Made by a program: the position numbers and the translations under genes
Part shown: positions 36,297 through 44,983 of the stretch, piece by piece
How positions within the stretch are numbered: position 1 is the stretch's first letter
Layout of the letters: the number at the start of each line of letters is the position of its first letter
NCBI RefSeq assembly: GCF_019613955.1
Contig: NZ_CP080443.1
Coordinates: 372,001-436,000 of the forward strand
Length of the DNA stretch: 64,000 nt
Source of the DNA: Chryseobacterium sp. LJ668
GTDB lineage: Bacteria; Bacteroidota; Bacteroidia; Flavobacteriales; Weeksellaceae
Direction of reading: 5' to 3'
The notes under the pieces: generated by a model
What the model was told of the DNA's origin: nothing
The model's database searches: none
The model's input: only the letters and a program-made list of their open reading frames with translations

Positions 36297-37580
36297 TTAA
36301 GAATACTGAAATTTTCTTACGGCTTCCAAAGTCATATCAATTTCTTTTTCTTTAATCGCATCACTGATGAAATACGTTTCATAGCCACTCGGTGGAAGAT
36401 AAATTCCGTTGGTCAGCATCTGATGGAAAAAATTATTGAATAATGAATGATTGGCCTGCTGAGCTTCATCAAAATTAGAAACCCTGTTGATGTGAAAAAA
36501 TACAGACATCATCGAGCCTTTTCTGTTGATTTTGTGAGCAATTCCTTTTTCATTTAAAATTTTACCAATTTCAAAATCTAAAGTTTCTGTAGTTTTGCTA
36601 AGATTAGTAAAGAATTTCTCATCATTTTTAATAAGCTGCAATGTTTTTAAACCAGCTCTCATTGCTAAAGGATTTCCGCTTAATGTTCCTGCCTGATAAA
36701 CAGCGCCTTTTGGAGCCAGATGATCCATAATTTCGTTTCTTCCGGCAAAAGCACCGACAGGCAAACCACCACCGATTACTTTTCCATAGGTCACCAAATC
36801 TGCTTTTACGTTGTACAGTTCCTGTGCACCACCAAAAGCTAATCTGAAACCTGTCATCACCTCATCAAAAATCAATAGAGTACCGTATTCGTCACAAATT
36901 TTCCTTAAATTCTGAAGGAAGTTATTTTCCGGTAAAACGCAGCCCATATTTCCCGCTACCGGTTCGATAATTATAGCTGCAATTTCTCCCTGATTATGTC
37001 TGAAAAGATCCTGAACCTGCTCAAAATCGTTATATCTTGCCAACAAAGTGTCTTTCGCGGTTCCTGCAGTCACTCCCGGAGAATTTGGGTTTCCAAACGT
37101 GGCAGCACCACTACCCGCTTTTATAAGGAAAGAATCTGAATGCCCATGATAGCAACCCTCGAATTTTACAATTTTATCTCTCCTCGTAAAGCCTCTCGCC
37201 AATCTTACCGCACTCATACACGCTTCAGTACCGGAAGAAACCATTCTTATTTGATCGATATTAGGAACATTTTCTGTAATGAATTTAGCGATTTCAGTCT
37301 CCAGTTCGGTAGGTGCACCAAAAGAAAAGCCTTTCTCGGCCTGAATCTTTAAAGCTTCTAAAACTTCCGGATGCGTATGTCCCAAAATCGCAGGACCCCA
37401 TGAATTGATATAGTCAATGTAGGTATGGTCATCCGCGTCGGTAAGATAGGCACCGTTAGCAGATTTCATAAAAACAGGCACTCCGCCAACAGATTTAAAT
37501 GCCCGTACAGGTGAATTTACACCTCCCGGAATGTATTTGTAAGCTTCTTCAAATAGAGCTGAACTTCTTTGATATTTCAT
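36297..37580 (-). CDS. hemL: glutamate-1-semialdehyde 2,1-aminomutase
   Basis: 427-residue PLP enzyme making 5-aminolevulinate in the C5 heme pathway. [15 protein letters not shown] is the family N-terminus; [15 protein letters not shown] binds the cofactor phosphate; [12 protein letters not shown] holds the PLP-pyridine Asp; Lys267 in [14 protein letters not shown] forms the Schiff base. Full length. The rest of the heme operon is not in view. Confidence 0.95.
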   Translation of the reverse strand: MKYQRSSALFEEAYKYIPGGVNSPVRAFKSVGGVPVFMKSANGAYLTDADDHTYIDYINSWGPAILGHTHPEVLEALKIQAEKGFSFGAPTELETEIAKFITENVPNIDQIRMVSSGTEACMSAVRLARGFTRRDKIVKFEGCYHGHSDSFLIKAGSGAATFGNPNSPGVTAGTAKDTLLARYNDFEQVQDLFRHNQGEIAAIIIEPVAGNMGCVLPENNFLQNLRKICDEYGTLLIFDEVMTGFRLAFGGAQELYNVKADLVTYGKVIGGGLPVGAFAGRNEIMDHLAPKGAVYQAGTLSGNPLAMRAGLKTLQLIKNDEKFFTNLSKTTETLDFEIGKILNEKGIAHKINRKGSMMSVFFHINRVSNFDEAQQANHSLFNNFFHQMLTNGIYLPPSGYETYFISDAIKEKEIDMTLEAVRKFQYS

Positions 37581-37591
37581 TGTTGTAAATA

Positions 37592-37668
37592 GTTGACGGT
37601 TGATGGTTTTTGGTTGACAGTATATTTATGAGCTATAAACTAATAACCATCAACTAAAAAGCAATAAC
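37592..37668. repeat. 7-bp-periodic degenerate intergenic repeat
   Basis: Left arm reads as successive heptamers (GTTGACG, GTTGATG, GTTTTTG, GTTGACA); right arm as complementary ones (TAACCAT, CAACTAA, AAGCAAT, AACCAAT). The core GTTGATGGTT (37599-37608) is exactly complemented by AACCATCAAC (37645-37654). It lies between the glucosaminidase stop and the hemL start and probably forms a hairpin. Confidence 0.5.
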
Positions 37669-37672
37669 CAAT

Positions 37673-38731
37673 TTAGTTTCTGGGTTTTTTCTCGATCAGA
37701 TAGATTAATTGTCCGGCGGATGGTTTCTGTCCCTCATCCATTCTGTTTTTAGCGTACAGCTTACTAAGCTTTACCCCGAATTTCTGAGCAATGTCATGCA
37801 TATTTTCACCCGATTCGGCTTTGTATGTCGGAGTATTCCCTTCAGAATTTTTTGATTCTAAAAATAAAATATCATCTTTCTTCAGTATATCAGACTGCAG
37901 ATCATTCCATTTTATCAATTTGCTGTCGCTGATTTTAAATTTATTGGCGATCAGTTGAACATTGGTATCAGCAGGAATCACGACATATTTTAAACCACCA
38001 TTAGGGTGACTTTTGATAATGATGGAGTTGAGAATTTCAGCGTTAGTCTTAATGCGCTCCACTCTTTTTTGCTGTTGTGCATAAGAAGTAGCTTTATAAG
38101 GAACTTTTACAGTTACCGGTACCATAGCCTTTTTTTCTTTTTTTGCAGGCTCCAGGCGCGCCATAAAAGTCCTGTCATCTTTCAAATCAGGATATTTTTT
38201 CAGAACGGCATACAGAACCTCTGCAGAATTTACCTCATCAAATTCATATAATTTGTACCGTTCAATTTTACCAATAAGAATTGATGCATATCGTGGATTT
38301 GTTGCATATCCTGCTTTTTTCAGACCGTGAGCCCAGGCTTTATAGTCTTTCATATCAAGATTAAAAAGATTGGTGTAGTATTTTCTGGTTGCCAAAAAAA
38401 TAGAATGATCTTCGTACGACTGTTTGGGATCATCATACACTCGGAAACATTCATTAGGTGCGTCGTCGGTATGCTTCATCGTTTTGCCCGTCCAGTCTTC
38501 TTTGCATTTTATTCCGAAATGATTTTTACCCTCAAGAGCTAAGCGGCTTTGTCCGCCACCTGTTTCCAAAAGCCCCTGTGCAAGCGTAATTGAAGCCGGG
38601 ATCTTGTATTTTTCCATCTCTTCTACTGCATACTGTGCAAATTTCTGAATATATTGATCTTCGGTAGCCCAGGTCTGAGCTGAGAATTTTGATAAAACTA
38701 AAAGGCTTATAAGTAAGAAAAGTCTTTTCAT
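37673..38731 (-). CDS. secreted glucosaminidase (GH73) with C-terminal LysM
   Basis: 352-residue cell-wall hydrolase. Signal peptide (cleavage after KFSAQ), then the glucosaminidase domain (about 25-175): PASITLAQGLLETGGGQSRL contains the catalytic Glu, with GKNHFGIKC and CFRVYDDPKQSYEDHS after it. A basic linker is followed by two LysM-like segments: YVVIPADTNVQLIANKF and YKAESGENMHDIAQKFGVKL. Role: trimming of peptidoglycan glycan strands in the periplasm. Confidence 0.9.
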   Translation of the reverse strand: MKRLFLLISLLVLSKFSAQTWATEDQYIQKFAQYAVEEMEKYKIPASITLAQGLLETGGGQSRLALEGKNHFGIKCKEDWTGKTMKHTDDAPNECFRVYDDPKQSYEDHSIFLATRKYYTNLFNLDMKDYKAWAHGLKKAGYATNPRYASILIGKIERYKLYEFDEVNSAEVLYAVLKKYPDLKDDRTFMARLEPAKKEKKAMVPVTVKVPYKATSYAQQQKRVERIKTNAEILNSIIIKSHPNGGLKYVVIPADTNVQLIANKFKISDSKLIKWNDLQSDILKKDDILFLESKNSEGNTPTYKAESGENMHDIAQKFGVKLSKLYAKNRMDEGQKPSAGQLIYLIEKKPRN

Positions 38732-38813
38732 GTTTTTATTATTTTAGAACTTTAAATGAACATTCATCAGATTATTTAATTGTAATCAAAATGACTGTTT
38801 CATGTTTTTAATT

Positions 38814-39722
38814 TTATATAATTAAATCTCTATTTTGTTTTTCCAGAAGCAAATTAGCTCCCTCTACACCCTGCAATCCTCCTGTATGAAAACACAGTAT
38901 TTTACTTCCTGCAGAAAAATAATCTGCATCAATCATTTCAAAAACCTTCTGCATCATTTTTCCTGTATAAACAGGGTCTAAAGGAATTTCAAAATTTGTT
39001 TTAAAATCATTGATAAAACGAATGTTATCATCATTTATTTTACCATATCCTCCTAAATCAGCATCGGTTAGATAAAAATTTCTCTTAGAGGTTAATTCTG
39101 AAATTTTTTGTTCTAATGAGGCATCTTCAACAACTTTAAATCCTATCACTTTCTGGTTTTCTTCACAAAATTCTGAGATCCCGGCAATTGTACCACCAGT
39201 ACCTACTGCGGTGCAAAGATAATCAAAATCTTTTGTATGGGTATTGAGCATCATTTTGATTCCCATAACAGCGCTTTTATTTGTACCTCCTTCAGGAATA
39301 ATAAGAGCATCAGGAAATTCCTGCTGCAAAAATACGGTGAGTTTCTCTTTGTGCCGATATTCTTCACGCGTAATAAATTTCAGGTTCATACCGTTTCTTT
39401 TAGCAGAAGCTAATGTGGGATTATCTTTCCATTTTTTCTCAAGTTCTTCTCCTCTGATGATTCCAAGAGTTGGAATGCCCGCTGAATGTCCAACTGCAGA
39501 TACAGCCGAAATATGATTTGAATAGGCACCGCCGAAAGTAATAATTAATGGGTTTTCGGGCTTATATTCAAGATAATTATTGACCGTAAAAAACAGCTTC
39601 CAATATTTGTTCCCTGAAATCTGAGGATGAATAAGATCTTCCCTCTTCATAAAAAGTTTCACATTTTTATGGATATCAATTTCTTGGATTAAAGCTGATT
39701 CTTCAGGAATTTTTAAAAACAT
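38814..39722 (-). CDS. ACC deaminase / D-cysteine desulfhydrase family PLP enzyme
   Basis: 302-residue type II PLP enzyme. LFMKREDLIHPQISGNKYWK carries the Schiff-base Lys in GNKYWK (about residue 40), ITFGGAYSNHISAVSAVGHS binds the substrate, and LCTAVGTGGTIAGI is the PLP-phosphate loop. CFHTGG near the C-terminus is family-typical. D-cysteine desulfhydrase activity is more likely than ACC deaminase in this group, but the two cannot be separated by eye. Confidence 0.82.
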   Translation of the reverse strand: MFLKIPEESALIQEIDIHKNVKLFMKREDLIHPQISGNKYWKLFFTVNNYLEYKPENPLIITFGGAYSNHISAVSAVGHSAGIPTLGIIRGEELEKKWKDNPTLASAKRNGMNLKFITREEYRHKEKLTVFLQQEFPDALIIPEGGTNKSAVMGIKMMLNTHTKDFDYLCTAVGTGGTIAGISEFCEENQKVIGFKVVEDASLEQKISELTSKRNFYLTDADLGGYGKINDDNIRFINDFKTNFEIPLDPVYTGKMMQKVFEMIDADYFSAGSKILCFHTGGLQGVEGANLLLEKQNRDLII

Positions 39723-39771
39723 TTTTGAATTTTAATAATACTTTTTATAATAGAATTTTTTGCTAATATTT

Positions 39772-40104
39772 TTACTTTCTTAAATATTTCCAGAAGCTCC
39801 AAAAATTTCTTTTTTTAAGATAATCTAAATCTTGTTCATTAGCATAAGCTTCCCTTTCAAATGATATGGCGAGATAGGCTCTATGACCATCTTTCAGTTG
39901 TAAGAAATGGTAATAATATTCTAAAATGTAAGCAATATAAAAGAAGATAATCAGAAGCTCTAATTGCTGTCTCAAATGAATTTTTTCATGATTAATGAGC
40001 ACTCTATTTCTCTTATCTTCAGGATTTTTGATGAAAATAAAAGGATAAAGCGTAATGCCGTTTATTTTTGTATTTTTGAGGAACTTTTGGCACACAATTA
40101 TCAT
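39772..40104 (-). CDS. small HExxH membrane protein, putative metallopeptidase-like
   Basis: 110-residue protein. RVLINHEKIHLRQQLELL holds an HExxH zinc motif (His39, Glu40, His43 by count) and FEREAYANEQD downstream supplies a Glu at a gluzincin-like distance. A hydrophobic helix LIIFFYIAYILEYYYHFL lies between them. It may be a minimal membrane metallopeptidase or a non-catalytic relative. It starts 31 bases from the divergent DUF5522 gene. Confidence 0.55.
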   Translation of the reverse strand: MIIVCQKFLKNTKINGITLYPFIFIKNPEDKRNRVLINHEKIHLRQQLELLIIFFYIAYILEYYYHFLQLKDGHRAYLAISFEREAYANEQDLDYLKKRNFWSFWKYLRK

Positions 40105-40132
40105 GATAACAAATATAAAAGTTTTGATTTAA

Positions 40133-40348
<216 letters not shown>

Positions 40349-40364
40349 TTTAAATATAAGTATC

Positions 40365-40895
40365 ATGAGCAAAAAATATATTTTTATTTTATTGGCGGCA
40401 ACTTTGGGTTTATCTTCTTGCAGCCCCTTTAAAGTACGTTCAGATTATGCTGAAACTGCCAATTTCACTTCTTATAAAACGTATAAAATAAGAATTGACG
40501 ATCTGAAATTGAATGATATTGATAAAGACAGAGTACTTAATGAACTGTCTAAACAATTACAAATGAAAGGTCTTCAGTCTGGTGAAAGTCCTGATTTGAT
40601 TATTAACGTTAAAGCCAATCATAAAAAAGTAACCGACATCACTACGTCTAATCCCGGCGGAATGTGGGGATGGGGCGGTGGCTTCGGATGGGGTATCGGA
40701 ATGAATAGAACCTGGTCTAGCAACTATAATGAAGGCGCAATCATCGTTGATATGATTGATTCTAAAACCAATAAACTGGTTTGGCAAGGTATCGGAAGCG
40801 GAATTTCTGTTGACAGGCCTCAGGCGAAACAAAAACAAATTCCTCAGATTGTAGCCGAAATTATGGCTAGCTATCCTCCGGGAATGAAGAAATAA
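40365..40895 (+). CDS. DUF4136 lipoprotein
   Basis: 176-residue lipoprotein; ATG at 40365 gives MSKKYIFILLAATLGLSSCS with Cys19. The longer open frame from 40320 overlaps DUF5522. SDYAETANFTSYKTYKI and PDLIINVKANHKKVTDI are DUF4136 features; the Gly/Trp-rich GGMWGWGGGFGWGIGMN is a flexible loop; EGAIIVDMIDSKTNKLVWQG is the closing strand pair. Function unknown. Confidence 0.82.
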   Translation: MSKKYIFILLAATLGLSSCSPFKVRSDYAETANFTSYKTYKIRIDDLKLNDIDKDRVLNELSKQLQMKGLQSGESPDLIINVKANHKKVTDITTSNPGGMWGWGGGFGWGIGMNRTWSSNYNEGAIIVDMIDSKTNKLVWQGIGSGISVDRPQAKQKQIPQIVAEIMASYPPGMKK

Positions 40896-40916
40896 AAAAG
40901 TTAATCAATTCAATAT

Positions 40917-40949
40917 AAAGTCAATACATTTTTGTATTGACTTTTTTTC
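40917..40949 (+). terminator. terminator of the DUF5522/DUF4136 unit
   Basis: AAAGTCAATACA (40917-40928) pairs perfectly with TGTATTGACTTT (40933-40944) around TTTT, followed by a T run. Confidence 0.88.
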
Positions 40950-41143
40950 AATCTTTCATTGAAATTCTTCCCGGTTAATCATTGCAAAATGTACAGCTTT
41001 CCAATATTCATGCCCTGTTATTATCATGTTACGTTCTAACATTCTTTGACCCGCATTTATTACACTTCAATAGAGATAACATTCGAAAAAATGAGAGATA
41101 ACTTTCAGATGGTACTTTACAGCATTTGAAAACCATAAAACAA
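40950..41143. other. intergenic stretch with no recognised feature
   Basis: About 190 bases between the DUF4136 terminator and the tRNA-Asp terminator. No ORF, RNA fold or repeat could be supported on either strand. Confidence 0.4.
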
Positions 41144-41177
41144 AAAATGCTTTAAAACATATGTTTTAAAGCATTTT
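41142..41177 (-). terminator. terminator of the tRNA-Asp operon
   Basis: A 34-base perfect palindrome (41144-41160 with 41161-41177) centred on CATATG; the minus strand ends in a T run from the A tract at 41142-41147. It lies 20 bases past the last tRNA-Asp. Confidence 0.8.
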
Positions 41178-41198
41178 AAACTACTGATATCGCAGTTG

Positions 41199-41272
41199 CG
41201 ATCCGGACGGGACTCGAACCCGCGACCTCCGCCGTGACAGGGCGGCATTCTAACCAGCTGAACTACCGGATC
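41199..41272 (-). tRNA. tRNA-Asp (GTC), copy 3 in transcription order
   Basis: 74-nt cloverleaf with acceptor GATCCGG/CCGGATC, discriminator G as needed for AspRS, anticodon GTC and T-loop GGGTTCGAGTCCC. CCA is not encoded. Identical to the two copies beside it. Confidence 0.97.
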
Positions 41273-41305
41273 AATTTTTTTAAAGTAAATTGAGAAAACT
41301 TTCTG

Positions 41306-41379
41306 CGATCCGGACGGGACTCGAACCCGCGACCTCCGCCGTGACAGGGCGGCATTCTAACCAGCTGAACTACCGGATC
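41306..41379 (-). tRNA. tRNA-Asp (GTC), copy 2
   Basis: 74-nt gene identical to its two neighbours; anticodon GTC, discriminator G, no encoded CCA. Confidence 0.97.
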
Positions 41380-41412
41380 AATTTTTTTAAAGTAAATTGA
41401 GAAAACTTTCTG

Positions 41413-41486
41413 CGATCCGGACGGGACTCGAACCCGCGACCTCCGCCGTGACAGGGCGGCATTCTAACCAGCTGAACTACCGGATC
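41413..41486 (-). tRNA. tRNA-Asp (GTC), copy 1 (promoter-proximal)
   Basis: 74-nt gene identical to the other two copies. Its promoter-side flank differs from the inter-copy spacers, which marks the edge of the duplicated unit. Confidence 0.97.
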
Positions 41487-41528
41487 TCTTCACAACAAAT
41501 AAAAAAGTATCTTCGTTTATTGTGGTTG

Positions 41529-41558
41529 CAAAAATACAACTTTTAAGCTAATCTGCAA
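41529..41558 (-). promoter_or_regulatory. Bacteroidetes-type promoter of the tRNA-Asp operon
   Basis: On the minus strand: TTG (41556-41558), 19-base spacer, TATTTTTG (41529-41536). The first tRNA-Asp begins 42 bases further on, the same distance as in tRNA-Phe copy 1. Confidence 0.7.
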
Positions 41559-41567
41559 GTATTTTAA

Positions 41568-41599
41568 TAAAAAAAATGCTTCCCGATACAGAAAGCATT
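41568..41599 (-). terminator. terminator of trxA
   Basis: AATGCTT (41575-41581) pairs with AAGCATT (41593-41599); the minus strand then runs into T residues from the A tract starting at 41568. It overlaps the upstream flank of the tRNA-Asp promoter. Confidence 0.7.
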
Positions 41600-41618
41600 C
41601 ATTATCAAAGTGATTTTT

Positions 41619-41936
41619 TTATAAGTGTGCGCTCAATTTCTCAGCGATGATCTCTTTTGGAGTAACACCTACTAGTTTATCTACAACCTCGCCATTCTTA
41701 AAAATAAGAACTGTAGGGATGTTTCTGATTCCGTACTGCATAGAAATTTCCTGATTGTTATCTACATCTACTTTTCCTACCACAGCCTTCCCTTCAAAAT
41801 CTGTCGCCACTTCTTCGATGATTGGTCCCAAAGTTCTGCAAGGTCCGCACCATACTGCCCAAAAGTCTACCAATACTGGTTTGTCTGATTTTAAAACCAA
41901 TTCCTGGAACGAGCTGTCCGTAATTTCTAAAGCCAT
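41619..41936 (-). CDS. trxA: thioredoxin
   Basis: 105-residue cytoplasmic thioredoxin. VLVDFWAVWCGPCRTLGPII has the WCGPC redox site (Cys30 and Cys33 by count) and IRNIPTVLIFKNGE holds the cis-Pro loop. No signal peptide and standard length. A -7-like TAATTTTG (minus, 41979-41986) precedes it without a clear -33 box. It reduces protein disulfides using thioredoxin reductase, which is not in the window. Confidence 0.95.
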   Translation of the reverse strand: MALEITDSSFQELVLKSDKPVLVDFWAVWCGPCRTLGPIIEEVATDFEGKAVVGKVDVDNNQEISMQYGIRNIPTVLIFKNGEVVDKLVGVTPKEIIAEKLSAHL

Positions 41937-42005
41937 TTTTTTATTTTTAATTATTAATATCTATTTAATTTCTGAGATCAAAATTACCACTTTTAAGTGA
42001 ATAGC

Positions 42006-43181
42006 TTATCTATGCTCAACATTTGTATTTTCTATGATCAGATCTTTAGAGATATCCTTTAAAGCTTCTACAAAAGAATCAATCTCTCCTTTGGTTGTCA
42101 GGTGGCTGAATGAAACACGCAAAGGTGTACAATCTTCCATTTCGTCCTCAGACAATATCATCATCATGACCATAGATGGCTTCGAAGCTCCGGATGAACA
42201 TGCACTTCCCTGTGAAACTGCAATACCTTTCATATCCAGCTGCAGACCAATTAATGGGTTTTTATAAGGTAGTAAAAGACTCACGACTGTATATAAACTG
42301 TTATCCCGCTCAGAACTTCTCCCATTAAACCTTATTCCCGGAATTTCTTCTGAAAGCCTGTCAATGGTATATTGTTTAATATTCTGCATATGCTGGGTAT
42401 AGGCATCCATATTTTTAAGTGAAAGCTCTAAAGCCTTGCCTAAACCTGCGATACCGCTCACATTTTCCGTACCAGCTCTCAGGCTTCTTTCCTGAGGTCC
42501 GCCGGTGATAATTCCTTTTAAACCGCTTGACTTTCTGATAAAGGCAAAACCTATACCTTTTGGGCCATGAAATTTATGTGCACTGCAGGAAGCAAAATCC
42601 ACCGGAATTTCAGAAAAATCTAAACTCATGTGAGCCATTGTCTGTACGGTATCTGAGTGAAACAGAGCACTGTTTGCCTTGCACAATTCAGCAATTTTCT
42701 TGATATCTGCAATATTCCCGATTTCATTATTAGCATGCATTAAACTCACCAAAGTCTTTTTATCGGAAGCTTTCAATAATTCTTCAAGTTTATCTAAATC
42801 GATATCTCCTCTTTCATTAGGACGGATGTAGGCAACCTCCACACCTTTCCTTTTTTTCATATCCAAAATGCTTTCAGAAACACATTTGTGCTCCATTGGC
42901 GAACTGATGATTCTCTCAACACCCAAATGCGATACACTTGATTTGATGATCATATTATTAGACTCAGTTCCGCATGATGTAAAAATAATTTCTGCCGGAC
43001 TTACATGAAGATACTCAGCTACCTGCCTTCTTACATTTTCGATTAAAATCTTGGCATCCTGCCCGAAACTGTGTGTTGATGACGGATTTCCAAAATTCAT
43101 CTTCATGGTTTCTACCATTGCATCGATAACTTCTTCTGAAAGCGGCGTTGTAGCAGCATTATCTAAATATATTTTATTCAT
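42006..43181 (-). CDS. cysteine desulfurase (NifS/IscS-like)
   Basis: 391-residue PLP enzyme releasing sulfur from cysteine. IYLDNAATTPLSEEV opens the fold, Lys203 in CSAHKFHGPKG is the Schiff-base Lys, and Cys328 in SQGSACSSG carries the persulfide. Class I layout (longer active-site loop, SACSSG) suggests sulfur supply for Fe-S clusters or tRNA thiolation. No isc/suf partner genes are adjacent. It starts one base after the PrcB-like gene. Confidence 0.92.
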   Translation of the reverse strand: MNKIYLDNAATTPLSEEVIDAMVETMKMNFGNPSSTHSFGQDAKILIENVRRQVAEYLHVSPAEIIFTSCGTESNNMIIKSSVSHLGVERIISSPMEHKCVSESILDMKKRKGVEVAYIRPNERGDIDLDKLEELLKASDKKTLVSLMHANNEIGNIADIKKIAELCKANSALFHSDTVQTMAHMSLDFSEIPVDFASCSAHKFHGPKGIGFAFIRKSSGLKGIITGGPQERSLRAGTENVSGIAGLGKALELSLKNMDAYTQHMQNIKQYTIDRLSEEIPGIRFNGRSSERDNSLYTVVSLLLPYKNPLIGLQLDMKGIAVSQGSACSSGASKPSMVMMMILSEDEMEDCTPLRVSFSHLTTKGEIDSFVEALKDISKDLIIENTNVEHR

Positions 43182-43182
43182 T

Positions 43183-43641
43183 TTATTTTGAATATTTTAA
43201 TTCTACTGAAGTGAACTGATAATCTGACGGCACAGAAAATATAAACCAAGGGTTTGACATTACCTGAATTTCCATACCTCCGGACTGATATTCCGGAACT
43301 TCTACATATAAAACATTATCCTTTACAGAAATACTTTTAATGGTTGAAATTTTATGATCTCCGGAATTAAACGTACCTAAATTATACAAAACAACTTTTT
43401 TATTTTTAGGAAAAACAGGAATTTCCATTATGGGTTGCATCCCTGATTTTTTAAAATTTTGTGTAATAATGTTTTTCAGTTCTGTCTGATCTTTAATCAT
43501 TTTATAACCAGCCTGATCTGCTCCACCCTGCGTTTCTGAGGCAAGAATCTCTCCCTTTGTCTGCATATCTTTTGAATTTTGTGACACGGCGCTTGTACAA
43601 CTCATAATGAGTGCTACAATCAACATAAGAAGTTTATTCAT
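43183..43641 (-). CDS. small lipoprotein, possibly PrcB C-terminal-like
   Basis: 152-residue protein; ATG at 43641 gives MNKLLMLIVALIMSCTSAVS, a lipoprotein-type signal with Cys at about 15. The mature segment KKVVLYNLGTFNSGDHKI and ISVKDNVLYVEVPE followed by NPWFIFSVPS resembles the beta-fold of PrcB C-terminal domains. The match is weak and by eye. It sits between the HAD phosphatase and the cysteine desulfurase genes with very short gaps. Confidence 0.5.
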   Translation of the reverse strand: MNKLLMLIVALIMSCTSAVSQNSKDMQTKGEILASETQGGADQAGYKMIKDQTELKNIITQNFKKSGMQPIMEIPVFPKNKKVVLYNLGTFNSGDHKISTIKSISVKDNVLYVEVPEYQSGGMEIQVMSNPWFIFSVPSDYQFTSVELKYSK

Positions 43642-43663
43642 AATCAATATTTATCTTCCAAAA

Positions 43664-44251
43664 TTAGTGAAAAAATTGATAATGTCCTTCATTTGCCCAA
43701 TTCAGCATTGGCCTGTCCCCTGCAGTATCTCCGAATGCAATGATTTTATCGTATTTAGCGTCTGAAATTTGTTTTTTTATTCTTTCCAGTTTTTCTTTGC
43801 CGTTGCAATTTCTACCGACAAAATTTCCTGTAAAAACACCGTTTTTGAATTCTGCCTGTGTAGAAACGAGATGCATCTGCAGTTTGTCTGCAAAAGGTTT
43901 TGCCCAGATGTCTAATGAAGCTGTGACAATAAGGCTCTCGGTATTTTCTCTGTCGATATTCTGGATAAAATCGAGTGCGTTTTCTCTAACGATTTTAGGA
44001 TAATTTTCTTCAAAAAACTGCTTAGATTTTTCTTCAATTTTAGTTTGTAATTGGCCTTTTAAAATAGAACCTATAAAACTTTTCTTAACTTTTTCAGTTT
44101 GTGCCAATTTTAATTTTAATAAAATAAAAAGCGGAATATGTTTTACAAACTGCACCCGAAATTTTGAAGGATTGTAAAATTTAAGATACATAAACATGGT
44201 ATCTTTATAGGTAATAGTACCGTCAAAATCAAAACAATATAATTTTTTCAC
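43664..44251 (-). CDS. HAD superfamily phosphatase (SerB/IB type)
   Basis: 195-residue HAD hydrolase. Motif I YCFDFDGTITYKD (nucleophile Asp about 8, Asp10), motif II LIVTAS, motif III Lys in GKEKLERIKK, and motif IV IIAFGDTAGDRPML. GTG start. A helical cap lies between motifs I and II (about 20-95). It follows the DprE2-like gene by 6 bases. In the proposed pathway it could remove the 5-phosphate from polyprenyl-phosphoribose-5-phosphate, an inference from position. Confidence 0.85.
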   Translation of the reverse strand: MKKLYCFDFDGTITYKDTMFMYLKFYNPSKFRVQFVKHIPLFILLKLKLAQTEKVKKSFIGSILKGQLQTKIEEKSKQFFEENYPKIVRENALDFIQNIDRENTESLIVTASLDIWAKPFADKLQMHLVSTQAEFKNGVFTGNFVGRNCNGKEKLERIKKQISDAKYDKIIAFGDTAGDRPMLNWANEGHYQFFH

Positions 44252-44257
44252 TTGATG

Positions 44258-44983
44258 CTAAAGTTTTAATTTTTTAAATATAAATTCAGGAATATTTCTG
44301 ATAATCATCATTATAACGCCCCAAATCGGTAAAACGTATGTCACATTCTTCTGCTTTTTGAATGCTTTGTAAATACATTCTGCAGCCTGCTTTGGATTAG
44401 CTGTTAATTTCGGATTTAATGGTAAACCTTCCGTCATTTTAGTTGCCATAAATCCAGGTTTTACGGTTAAAACATGCACTTTTTTTTCAAAAAGATAATT
44501 TCTCAAGCCACTTAAATAAGCTGTAAAAGCTGCTTTTGCACTTCCGTAAATGAAATTACTTTGTCTTCCTCTGTCACCGGCAACCGATGATAGCCCGATG
44601 ATTGTTCCGGATCTTCTGCTTTCAAATTTCTGAGCAAAATAATTGATTACAGGAACCAATTTTGAGTAATTGATATCTATGATTTTTTCGGTATTCTTAT
44701 TATCATATAAACCCTCTTCTGTACCATCACCCAAATATCCTGTCGCACAAAACAAAAGACTTGAATTGACAGAATCAAAATTCTGATAATTAATTTCTTT
44801 TGTCAAATCGAGTTCAATAATTTCAGACTGCTGCAAAAATTTTACATCAATGTGTCTTGCAAAACGTTCCGTAGTTTCTTTATTCGACGTAAAAAGATAG
44901 ATCCTTTCAAATCTTTCGCCTTCCTGCAAAGCTTTTTCTACAAATGCCTGCGCAATCTCCGATGTACTTCCCAGAACTATCAT
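44258..44983 (-). CDS. SDR-family reductase, DprE2-like
   Basis: 241-residue short-chain dehydrogenase. MIVLGSTSEIAQAF is the variant nucleotide-binding motif seen in DprE2; LLFCATGYLGDGT, IIGLSSVAGDRGRQ (Ser) and YGSAKAAFTAYLSG (YxxxK) complete the catalytic set. It begins directly at the last base of the DprE1-like stop, so they are translationally coupled. In mycobacteria DprE2 reduces the 2-keto intermediate to decaprenylphosphoryl-arabinose. Confidence 0.83.
   Translation of the reverse strand: MIVLGSTSEIAQAFVEKALQEGERFERIYLFTSNKETTERFARHIDVKFLQQSEIIELDLTKEINYQNFDSVNSSLLFCATGYLGDGTEEGLYDNKNTEKIIDINYSKLVPVINYFAQKFESRRSGTIIGLSSVAGDRGRQSNFIYGSAKAAFTAYLSGLRNYLFEKKVHVLTVKPGFMATKMTEGLPLNPKLTANPKQAAECIYKAFKKQKNVTYVLPIWGVIMMIIRNIPEFIFKKLKL

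Larger units (their letters stand above)
41199..41486 (-). repeat. perfect 107-bp tandem repeat containing tRNA-Asp
   Basis: Units begin at 41199, 41306 and 41413. Each is a 74-bp tRNA gene plus a 33-bp spacer; the two spacers are identical base for base and the third unit lacks one. Perfect identity of spacers as well as genes points to recent duplication or ongoing homogenisation. Confidence 0.95.

Noticed and set aside
37592..37668. CRISPR-like reading of the heptamer repeats
   Set aside because: Units are 7 bases, degenerate and without spacers or cas genes.
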